Origin: JACDDK01 sp035689095
GTDB taxonomy: Bacteria > Actinomycetota > Rubrobacteria > Rubrobacterales > Rubrobacteraceae
DNA: 20,882 nucleotides
Assembly (NCBI GenBank): GCA_035689095.1
Contig: DASSMB010000077.1
Coordinates: 1 to 20,882, forward strand
Direction: 5' to 3'
A program made the position numbers and the translations under genes. A model generated the notes under the pieces. The model was not told the origin of the DNA, searched no databases, and saw nothing but the letters and a program-made list of their open reading frames with translations. Each line of letters starts with the position of its first letter. Within the stretch, counting starts at the first letter, position 1. Shown piece by piece: positions 15,239 to 20,882 of the stretch.

Positions 15239-16336
15239 ATGACTGAAACGAGGACCTTCGACGGAATATTGGGCAACGCGCCGGCGCTAACGCTGCTGGA
15301 ACGGGCGGTGGAGCGCGGCGAGGTCGCGCACGCTTACCTTTTCGGAGGACCGGCGGGTGTGGGCAAGCGCACGGTGGCGCGGCGTTTCGGGGCGGCGCTC
15401 GTCTCGGATGGAGACGCGGCGGTGGAGGACCGGGCGCGGCGGGGGATGCATCCGGACCTCGTGGAGGTCCGGCCGGAGGGCGCGTTTACGACCATCGGAC
15501 AGGTCCGGGAGGTGGTGCGCGTGGCCGCGAGCCGGCCGTTCGAGGGGGCGCGTCGGGTCTTCATCCTGGAAGCGGACACGTTCAACGTGCAGGCGGCGAA
15601 CGCCCTGTTGAAGACGTTGGAGGAACCGGAAGGGGAGACGGTCTTCGTGTTGCTCGCGGCATCCCGCGAGGGTGTGATGCCCACGATCTCCTCCCGCGCT
15701 CAGACGGTGCGCTTCAACCCGGTGGCGGTGAAGGAGGTCGCGGAGTTCTTGCGGGAGCGGGGTGTCGAGGAGCCGGAACTGGCGGCGGCGCTGGGGCGGG
15801 GGAGTGTGGGGCTCTCGATCCGATACGCCGAGGAACCAGAGATGAAAGAGTTGCGCGGCGCGGTCTTCGAGGCGGGGTTCTCGTTCGACGAGGACTTCGA
15901 GACGCGCCACCGGGCCGTCTCACGCATCGTGGCGCGGGCCGAGGCGGTCGGGGCGGCGCGAGAGGCGGCTTACCTGGAGAGTTTCGAGGAGCCGGATCGC
16001 CGGGCCAAGGAGGGCGCGAAGCGGGCCGGACGTGCCGCGCGGGACGGGGCGGTGAGGGAGGCGCTGGAGTTGCTCGCGCTGCTGTACCGGGACGCGGCGG
16101 CCGTGGATGTGGGTGCGGAGGACCTCGTGGCGAACGTGGACCGGGTGACGGAGATCCGGGCGAGGGTGGATCAGTACCCGGGCGCGGACTGGGCGGGGGC
16201 GGCGCTTGCTCTTGGGGAAGCGCGCGCGGGCCTTGCGTATAATGTCTCTCCAGAGGCGATCCTGGAGGTTACCCTATCGCGGATACGGCGCAGAATACTG
16301 GACACCTACCCGGCGGAGAGCTACCCCGCCTCGTAG
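15239..16336 (+). CDS. holB: DNA polymerase III clamp-loader subunit delta'
   Basis: Delta' is part of the clamp loader that places the beta sliding clamp on DNA. The AAA+ core is visible: ILGN at the start, HAYLFGGPAGVGKRT (degenerate P-loop with Arg after Lys, about residues 37-45), ANALLKTLEEP (the conserved delta' helix) and ISSRAQ (sensor-like SRC motif with Ala for Cys). The protein has no cysteine at all, so the zinc module of typical delta' is missing; HPDL follows a shortened loop. ATG 15239 is chosen because GGAGA lies eight bases upstream; GTG 15224 is the alternative. The 103-base gap after tmk contains a GATAAT (15174-15179) that could be a promoter, though without a good -35. 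Confidence 0.9.
   Translation: MTETRTFDGILGNAPALTLLERAVERGEVAHAYLFGGPAGVGKRTVARRFGAALVSDGDAAVEDRARRGMHPDLVEVRPEGAFTTIGQVREVVRVAASRPFEGARRVFILEADTFNVQAANALLKTLEEPEGETVFVLLAASREGVMPTISSRAQTVRFNPVAVKEVAEFLRERGVEEPELAAALGRGSVGLSIRYAEEPEMKELRGAVFEAGFSFDEDFETRHRAVSRIVARAEAVGAAREAAYLESFEEPDRRAKEGAKRAGRAARDGAVREALELLALLYRDAAAVDVGAEDLVANVDRVTEIRARVDQYPGADWAGAALALGEARAGLAYNVSPEAILEVTLSRIRRRILDTYPAESYPAS
16238..16243 (+). promoter_or_regulatory. Candidate -10 element inside holB, for the PSP1/RicT gene
   Basis: A perfect TATAAT occurs in the 3' part of holB. It is followed by GGAGG (16264-16268) and, seven bases later, an ATC codon in the PSP1 frame (16276). The order and spacing would suit a promoter, leader, ribosome site and rare start. 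All three also fit ordinary holB codons, so chance is a real possibility. Confidence 0.3.
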
Positions 16337-16359
16337 ACGTCCGCGTCTCCGGGTGGAGC

Positions 16360-17190
16360 GTGCCGCGGCTCTGTGACGCTAGAGACCTCGACCTGCGCGT
16401 CGGTTACCGGGTCGTCGTGGATACGGAGTACGGAGAGTTCGTCGGTCGCGTAGCCCTGACTCCCCGACGCCGCGAGCCGTACACGGAGCCCTACGACATA
16501 CTGCGGGTCGTCACGCGGGAGGACGAGCGGGAGGAGGACGCTCACCGGGAGCTTGGACGTGAGATCCGCAAGGAGGCCGTAAAGCTCGCCCGCGATCACC
16601 AGATCGGCGCGGTTGAGTTTATCGGGTGCGACGTCTCTCTCGACGGCTCCTACATCGAGGTGAAGTACCAGGCGGATGGCGAGCGCGACCTGGCGCGGGT
16701 GAGGGACGGGCTCGAAGGTTTGTACGACGCCCGCGTGGAGATGCGGCGGTTCTCGTTCATCGAGCGCTCGGGCGATACGAGCGGCTGCGACACGTGCGGG
16801 CTGCCGCTGTGCTGCGCGACGTGGAGCGGGGCTCGGAGCATGGGTCCGGTGAACGTCCGGCTCGCCAAGCAACAGGGCGTGACGCCGAACGAGAAGATAA
16901 TAGGCTGCTGCGGCGAGGTGAAGTGCTGTATGCGATACGAGCACGATGCCTACAAGGAATTCAAGGAGCGGGCGCCGTTCAAGAACACGGTAGTGAAGCT
17001 CGACGAACGCGAAGGCAAGGTGACGGACTACTCGATGGTCCGGGATTCCGTCTTCGTCCAGTTCGGTCCGAAGCGCAGCGACCAGGAACTGGTGCCGCTC
17101 GGGCGTCTCGCCCGCGACAACCCGGACATCCTCCCGGCAGACCCGGAGGACTGGGAGGTCGTCCCGGCCTCCGAGAGCCCGGACGAGTAG
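16360..17190 (+). CDS. PSP1-domain protein, RicT/YaaT family
   Basis: This is a cytoplasmic PSP1 C-terminal-domain protein. In Bacillus, RicT forms an Fe-S-binding complex with RicA and RicF that affects RNA processing and phosphorelay. From GTG 16360 it has 276 residues. The domain shows VEFIGCDVSLDGSYIEVKY, then paired cysteine clusters: C143/C146/C151/C152 (CDTCGLPLCC) and C183/C184/C189/C190 (GCCGEVKCC). GTG 16360 has no properly spaced ribosome site. The frame continues upstream to 16243 and encodes LVDVRVSGW, which matches the first strand of family members, so the real start is probably earlier, at a non-NTG codon. It sits 24 bases after holB, with tmk upstream, a conserved grouping. 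Partners RicA/RicF are not in view. Confidence 0.85.
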   Translation: MPRLCDARDLDLRVGYRVVVDTEYGEFVGRVALTPRRREPYTEPYDILRVVTREDEREEDAHRELGREIRKEAVKLARDHQIGAVEFIGCDVSLDGSYIEVKYQADGERDLARVRDGLEGLYDARVEMRRFSFIERSGDTSGCDTCGLPLCCATWSGARSMGPVNVRLAKQQGVTPNEKIIGCCGEVKCCMRYEHDAYKEFKERAPFKNTVVKLDEREGKVTDYSMVRDSVFVQFGPKRSDQELVPLGRLARDNPDILPADPEDWEVVPASESPDE

Positions 17191-17197
17191 CCTCAGA

Positions 17198-18154
17198 GTG
17201 TCCGGCAACCTCTGCGACGTGCCCGGCGTGCTCGTCGGCCACGCCACCGACACCGCGGGCCTGACCGGATGCACCGCCGTCCTCTTCGACCGGCCCGCCG
17301 TCGTTGGCGTGGACGTGCGGGGCTCCTCCCCCGGCACGCGGGAGACGGACCGGCTCGGTCCCATCGGCGCGGTGCGCCCGACCCACGCCCTGCTCCTTAC
17401 CGGCGGCAGCGCGTTCGGACTCGCAGCAGCCGAAGGAGTGGTGCGCTTCCTCGAAGAGCGGGGCGTCGGTCTGGACATCGGGGTGGCGAAAATACCGCTC
17501 GTCTCGGCCGCCGTGCTCTTCGACCTGGTCGTCGGCTCTCCGACCGCCCGGCCCGACGCCCCGATGGGATACTTGGCCGCGTCCTCTGCGGTAAACGGAG
17601 CGTTCGCCGAGGGTAGCGTTGGGGCCGGGACCGGCGCGACGGTCGGGAAGGTCCTCGGCATGGACCGGGCGATGAAGGGCGGCGTCGGGAGCGCCTCCGT
17701 GCGGCTCGACGACGGGCTCGTCGTGGCGGCGCTCGCCGCCGTCAACGCCTTCGGCGATGTACGGGACGAGGGTGGAAGTATCGTGGCCGGTCCCCGGCTG
17801 GACGACGGGACCCTCGGCGACACCCTGAAACTTCTTCCCGAGGCCGCCGCCCGGATGCGGTGGGGCGAGAACACCACCCTCGGTATCGTGGCTACTAACG
17901 CCGCTCTCACAAAGCCGCGGGCCACGAAGGTCGCGCAGATGGCCCACGACGGCCTCGCCCGCGCCGTCTATCCGGTGCATACGACGGTGGACGGCGACGT
18001 GGTCTTCGCCGCGTCCGTCGGAGAAGTCGAGGCCGTCCCCGACGTGGTGGGCGCGTGGGGCGCTCACGTCATGCAGGAAGCTATCTTGCGGGCCGTCCGG
18101 GAGGCCGAAGGCGTCGCCGGAATACCCTCGGTCAAGGATCACCAGCGGGGATAA
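17198..18154 (+). CDS. P1-family (S58) peptidase, DmpA/NylC type
   Basis: This is a 318-residue N-terminal-nucleophile hydrolase. The family includes D-aminopeptidase DmpA, beta-aminopeptidases and 6-aminohexanoate-oligomer hydrolase NylC; members are made as one chain and cut themselves in two. DVPGVLVGHATD opens the protein, TGGSAFGL is at about 68-75, and the processing site region reads ENTTLGIVATNA (224-235). By alignment with NylC, cleavage should fall between Asn225 and Thr226, with Thr226 as the nucleophile, whereas DmpA cuts Gly-Ser. GTG 17198 follows the PSP1 stop by seven bases; its ribosome site is weak. A strong hairpin terminator lies just past the stop. The natural substrate is unknown. 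Confidence 0.88.
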   Translation: MSGNLCDVPGVLVGHATDTAGLTGCTAVLFDRPAVVGVDVRGSSPGTRETDRLGPIGAVRPTHALLLTGGSAFGLAAAEGVVRFLEERGVGLDIGVAKIPLVSAAVLFDLVVGSPTARPDAPMGYLAASSAVNGAFAEGSVGAGTGATVGKVLGMDRAMKGGVGSASVRLDDGLVVAALAAVNAFGDVRDEGGSIVAGPRLDDGTLGDTLKLLPEAAARMRWGENTTLGIVATNAALTKPRATKVAQMAHDGLARAVYPVHTTVDGDVVFAASVGEVEAVPDVVGAWGAHVMQEAILRAVREAEGVAGIPSVKDHQRG

Positions 18155-18160
18155 GAAAGA

Positions 18161-18193
18161 CTCGCGGCCCGGACATCACGCCTGGGCCGCGAG
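18161..18193. terminator. Bidirectional hairpin terminator between convergent genes
   Basis: CTCGCGGCCC (18161-18170) and GGGCCGCGAG (18184-18193) form a perfect ten-base-pair stem around a 13-base loop. The stem can gain one G-T and one G-C pair. On the plus strand it is followed by AATTTCCC. On the minus strand it is followed by TCTTTCTTATCC, which is the better T-rich tail. It sits between the stop of the P1 peptidase and the stop of the alcohol dehydrogenase, so it can end transcription from both sides. Confidence 0.75.
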
Positions 18194-18217
18194 GAATTTC
18201 CCTATCTGGCGCGGCTA

Positions 18218-19279
18218 CTAGCTCTCCGCGCCCTCGGGGATGAGGATGCCGCGTCCGCGGAGGTTTCCGTTGTTGAGGTCCTGGATGGCGTCGTTGACGG
18301 CGTCGAGCGGGTAGGTCGCGGTGTGAAGCTTGACCAGGCCGCGGGCCGTCAAGTTCATCAGCTCGGCGAGGTCGTTGTAGGTGCCGACCAGGTTGCCGAC
18401 GACGCTGCGCTCAGTGGAGATGATGTCGATGGTCGGGACCTCGACGGTGCCGCCGTAGCCGATGACGTAGTGCGAACCGGCGGGACGGGTCATCTTCCAG
18501 GCGTCGTCCTCGGCGCCGCGCTCGCCCACGTAGTCGAAGACGACCTCCGCGCCGCCGTTGGTCATCTCGATCACGGTGTCCACGTAGCCGTCCTCGACCT
18601 TGACGGTATCGTCCGCGCCCCATTCCTTCGCGAGCGCGAGGGCTTCCTCGTTGGGGTCAACGACGATCACGTTCGCGGGCGTCATCGCCTTGAGGCACTG
18701 GATGCCGATGTGCCCGAGTCCGCCGGCCCCGATGACTACGGCGTTGGTGCCCGCGTAAAGCTCCGGAACGGACTTGCGGACGGCGTGGTGTGCGGTCAGG
18801 CCAGCGTCGGCGAGGGCCGCGATGTCCTTGGGCTGAAGGATCGGGTCGAGCTTCACGCACGCCCGGGCGCTGGTCTTCAGGAGTTGGGCAAAGCCGCCGT
18901 CCTGGGAGATGCCGGGGAAAGCGCCGTTCTCGCACTGCATATCGCGGCCGGCGCGGCAGTACCGGCACAGTCCGCAGGTGATCAGGGGGTGCAGGATCAC
19001 CGTGTCCCCGACCGCCACGTTGGTGACCGCCGGGCCGACCTCCTCGACCCAGCCGCAGTTCTCGTGTCCCAGCACATAGGGCAGGAGGTTACCGTCCGCG
19101 TCCTGTATAGGAGCCCACTGGCCCTCGATGATGTGTATGTCGGTACGGCACAGGCCCGCCGCCCCGATCTTGACGATTACGTCAAAGGGGCCGTCCGCCT
19201 TCGGCTCCTCGATCTCCTCTAGCTTCAAGCTCTCCGACGGGATGCTCGCGTCGTACTTGTGTAGCCTCGCTGCCTTCAT
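18218..19279 (-). CDS. Zinc-dependent NAD alcohol dehydrogenase of a propane-oxidation-type operon
   Basis: This 353-residue medium-chain dehydrogenase has catalytic zinc ligands Cys44 (GLCRTD) and His72/Glu73 (GHENCG). Its structural zinc ligands are Cys102, Cys105, Cys108 and Cys116 (CGLCRYCRAGRDMQC). The nucleotide loop is GAGGLG (184-189), with Asp208 at the end of the second strand, which favours NAD over NADP. ATG 19279 has a GGAGGAGG ribosome site, and its ATGA overlaps the DUF59 stop, so the two are translationally coupled. In mim/prm clusters the equivalent dehydrogenase oxidises the 2-propanol made from propane to acetone; that substrate is inferred here from neighbours. The open frame upstream of the ATG is a shadow of the DUF59 gene. 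Confidence 0.9.
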   Translation of the reverse strand: MKAARLHKYDASIPSESLKLEEIEEPKADGPFDVIVKIGAAGLCRTDIHIIEGQWAPIQDADGNLLPYVLGHENCGWVEEVGPAVTNVAVGDTVILHPLITCGLCRYCRAGRDMQCENGAFPGISQDGGFAQLLKTSARACVKLDPILQPKDIAALADAGLTAHHAVRKSVPELYAGTNAVVIGAGGLGHIGIQCLKAMTPANVIVVDPNEEALALAKEWGADDTVKVEDGYVDTVIEMTNGGAEVVFDYVGERGAEDDAWKMTRPAGSHYVIGYGGTVEVPTIDIISTERSVVGNLVGTYNDLAELMNLTARGLVKLHTATYPLDAVNDAIQDLNNGNLRGRGILIPEGAES

Positions 19280-19971
19280 GCTGTTGCCTCCTCCTTTTCC
19301 TGTATTCCATATCGGGTTGCAAGAAGTCCCCGGCACAGACTGGCGTTCCCCTCGATGCTCACTCTCACCGTCTTGGCGAACCGCAGGTGCTGGACTACCG
19401 CCTCGCTCGGGACTCTGTTGCCGTCCGGGTCCACGATCAGCGGCGCGCTCGGCCCGATATCCAGACCAAGCTCCGCGCGGCGCTGTAGGTAGGTCTCGAA
19501 CTCTCCAGATGGCGGCACGTCTTGCAGGGACATGCCGGCCAGACCCAGCGGGGTGTGTCCCTCCGAGAGCATGGCCCGGCACAACTGCTCCTGGCGGCTC
19601 ACGAACGACTTGCGGCGAAACGTGGTGCGCAGTTCCTCCAGGTCTCCACCCTCCGTCTTGTCCGGGAACGCGCCGTCGAAGCCGCGATGCTCGTTGACGC
19701 CGCCGTTGATCTCGTCCGAGGCGTAATGATCGTCGAGGACGACCCTGGCCTGCTCGATGCCCGCTACTGACAGCACGGCGGCCTTCGCGTCCGCGACCAT
19801 CAGGTAGGCGAAGTTCGGGGCGCAGAAGTAAGTCGGCAGGCGCAGGCGCACGAAGGCGGCGCCGTCTTCGATCTCCAGGCCGGAGACGAAGTCCAGGTCG
19901 GTGATCGGTTCGTCAAGCTCGGGGTCCCGGACGCCGGAGAGGGCGTCCAGGACCGCTTCGCGGGTCGGCAT
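19276..19971 (-). CDS. DUF59 (MIP18-like) protein of the monooxygenase accessory module
   Basis: This 231-residue protein begins with a DUF59 domain: DPELDEPITDLDFV (residues 16-29), RLRLPTYFCAPNF with Cys50, then a longer C-terminal part found in homologues beside propane monooxygenases. DUF59 proteins help with iron-sulfur or metal-site assembly, and maturation of the di-iron hydroxylase is a reasonable guess. The ATG shares its A with the TGA of the upstream amidohydrolase, and its own stop overlaps the dehydrogenase start by four bases. The frame extending upstream of the ATG is not part of it. Confidence 0.82.
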   Translation of the reverse strand: MPTREAVLDALSGVRDPELDEPITDLDFVSGLEIEDGAAFVRLRLPTYFCAPNFAYLMVADAKAAVLSVAGIEQARVVLDDHYASDEINGGVNEHRGFDGAFPDKTEGGDLEELRTTFRRKSFVSRQEQLCRAMLSEGHTPLGLAGMSLQDVPPSGEFETYLQRRAELGLDIGPSAPLIVDPDGNRVPSEAVVQHLRFAKTVRVSIEGNASLCRGLLATRYGIQEKEEATA

Positions 19972-20882
19972 CAGGCCGGATTGGCCGGCTCGGCGGCGAT
20001 CTGACCGGTGGCGCTGCCGGCGGTGGCGAGCTGCATCTCCTCGGGGACCTCTATGTCGTAGAGCTTCGCGGCGTTGAGGCCGAGGATCTTGCGCTTTATG
20101 TCCGGTGTGATCTCGGCGTAGTCGTCGAACTCGGGGTCTTCGGGATACTGGAAATCCACGAACTTCTCGACCAGCCACTTCGGCTGCCAGAGCGCGTAGT
20201 CGCTGGCGAACATGAGCCGGTCCTCACCGATCCAGTACAGTAGCTCGCCGATGATCTGGGCGAAGTAGCGCGGCTTGGCGTGGATGAACGGCATCGCCAC
20301 CGCGAGCCCGCCGTAGACGTTGGGCTCCTGCGTCCCGATCCAGCAGAAGTCCTCAAGCCTCGGAAGTCCCACGTGCTCTACGACGAAGTTGAGGTCCGGG
20401 AAGAGAGTCGCTGTCCGGTCGACGTCGGCCACGTCGAAGGCGTCGCGGTTGAGCGGCCAGATCGTCGGTCCCTTGTGGATGTGGACGTTTTTTATCCCCA
20501 GCTCCTGGCATTTCTCCAGGTGCTTGAGCGACCAGGGATCGTCCAGCTTCCAGCCGTGGGACTCTCCCTTCCACTCGGCCGTGTAGAGCTTGACGCCCTT
20601 CGAGCCGTACTTCTCGAAGTCGCGCTCCAGCATCTCCAAACCCTTCTCCTCGTTGCGAGGGTCCCAGCCGAAGTTGGAGAGGAACTTGTCCGGGTACTTA
20701 TCCACGAGCGTGTGGTTGCGCTCGATGGTGTTGAAGCCGTTATCGTAGAAATCCGTGAGATAGGTGGACTGGAGGATCGCCTTGTCCACGTATCCCACCT
20801 CGAAGAGGTCGTGCATCATGTCCTCTTCGGAGTACTTGCGGTACTTCTCGAAGGTCCAGGTGTACTCATCGGGGCTCAGGTT
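19971..20882 (-). CDS. Amidohydrolase family protein of the propane-monooxygenase-type operon, 5' end outside the window
   Basis: This TIM-barrel amidohydrolase (amidohydrolase 2 / ACMSD-like branch) is open to the window edge; 21 codons before the first visible ATG at 20819 continue the protein (YTWTFEKYRKYSEED), so the true start is outside. Visible active-site strands are HIHKGPT, VVEHVGLP and MFASDYALW, with the metal-binding Asp in ASDYA. The N-terminal HxH would be off the window. The long stretch around GPTIWPLNRDAFDVADVD and QEPNVYGGLAVAMPFIH is typical of the homologues that directly follow mimABCD/prmABCD. The enzyme's substrate in those operons is not established to my knowledge. 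Confidence 0.85.
   Translation of the reverse strand, partial: NLSPDEYTWTFEKYRKYSEEDMMHDLFEVGYVDKAILQSTYLTDFYDNGFNTIERNHTLVDKYPDKFLSNFGWDPRNEEKGLEMLERDFEKYGSKGVKLYTAEWKGESHGWKLDDPWSLKHLEKCQELGIKNVHIHKGPTIWPLNRDAFDVADVDRTATLFPDLNFVVEHVGLPRLEDFCWIGTQEPNVYGGLAVAMPFIHAKPRYFAQIIGELLYWIGEDRLMFASDYALWQPKWLVEKFVDFQYPEDPEFDDYAEITPDIKRKILGLNAAKLYDIEVPEEMQLATAGSATGQIAAEPANPA

Noticed and set aside
16321..17925. Long minus-strand open frame of 534 codons across the PSP1 and P1 peptidase genes
   Set aside because: It lies antisense to two clearly recognisable genes; its Pro/Ser/Arg-rich, low-complexity product is the usual shadow in high-GC DNA.
18323..19222. Plus-strand open frame of 299 codons opposite the alcohol dehydrogenase
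   Set aside because: It is antisense to a gene with all zinc ligands and the nucleotide-binding loop intact; its Val/Asp/Gly-rich composition is typical of a mirror frame.
19280..19582. Upstream extension of the alcohol dehydrogenase frame
   Set aside because: It overlaps the DUF59 gene and lacks any dehydrogenase homology; ATG 19279 has a strong ribosome site and the expected family N-terminus.

Overview
The window is high-GC bacterial DNA, densely packed with genes in short operons that use many GTG and TTG starts. Gene content (a single visible TatA with TatC, MenA and MenG, a PSP1/RicT protein beside tmk and holB, a decaprenyl-phosphate-phosphoribose-synthase-like UbiA, and a propane-monooxygenase-type accessory module) suggests a deep-branching actinobacterium, perhaps Rubrobacter. 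That identification is an inference from recalled family resemblance, not from a search. No stretch over 300 bases lacks a gene. I saw no tRNA, rRNA, CRISPR array, insertion sequence or large repeat.

Left part (1-9329). The 3' end of hemB is followed by a visibly lower-GC PD-(D/E)XK nuclease-like gene that separates it from hemL (tetrapyrrole synthesis). A chain of overlapping genes follows: a small unknown protein, menG, a long-chain polyprenyl diphosphate synthase and an amidohydrolase of the aminofutalosine/SAH-deaminase type. A membrane-anchored TPR protein, tatA and tatC come next. On the minus strand, convergent with tatC, is menA. Together menG, the prenyl synthase and menA supply the late steps and side chain of menaquinone. 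The amidohydrolase hints at the futalosine route, which sits oddly with an E. coli-like MenA.

Middle part (9486-18154, all plus strand). A UbiA protein of the decaprenyl-phosphate phosphoribose synthase family is followed by an LPG_synthase_TM (flippase-like) membrane protein. Next is a type IA topoisomerase that reads as archaeal-type rather than bacterial TopA. Then come a possible 39-residue membrane protein, a class I glutamine-amidotransferase-like hydrolase, thymidylate kinase, DNA polymerase III delta', a PSP1/RicT protein and a P1 (DmpA/NylC-type) peptidase. The tmk and PSP1 genes both lack a canonical start codon where homology predicts one.

Right part (18161-20882). A strong two-way terminator hairpin ends the plus-strand run. 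Beyond it, on the minus strand, is the distal end of an operon: an amidohydrolase running off the window, a DUF59 protein and a zinc alcohol dehydrogenase, with start and stop codons overlapping. I recognise this trio as the genes that accompany mimABCD/prmABCD, the soluble di-iron propane monooxygenase. I therefore predict that monooxygenase just past the right edge.
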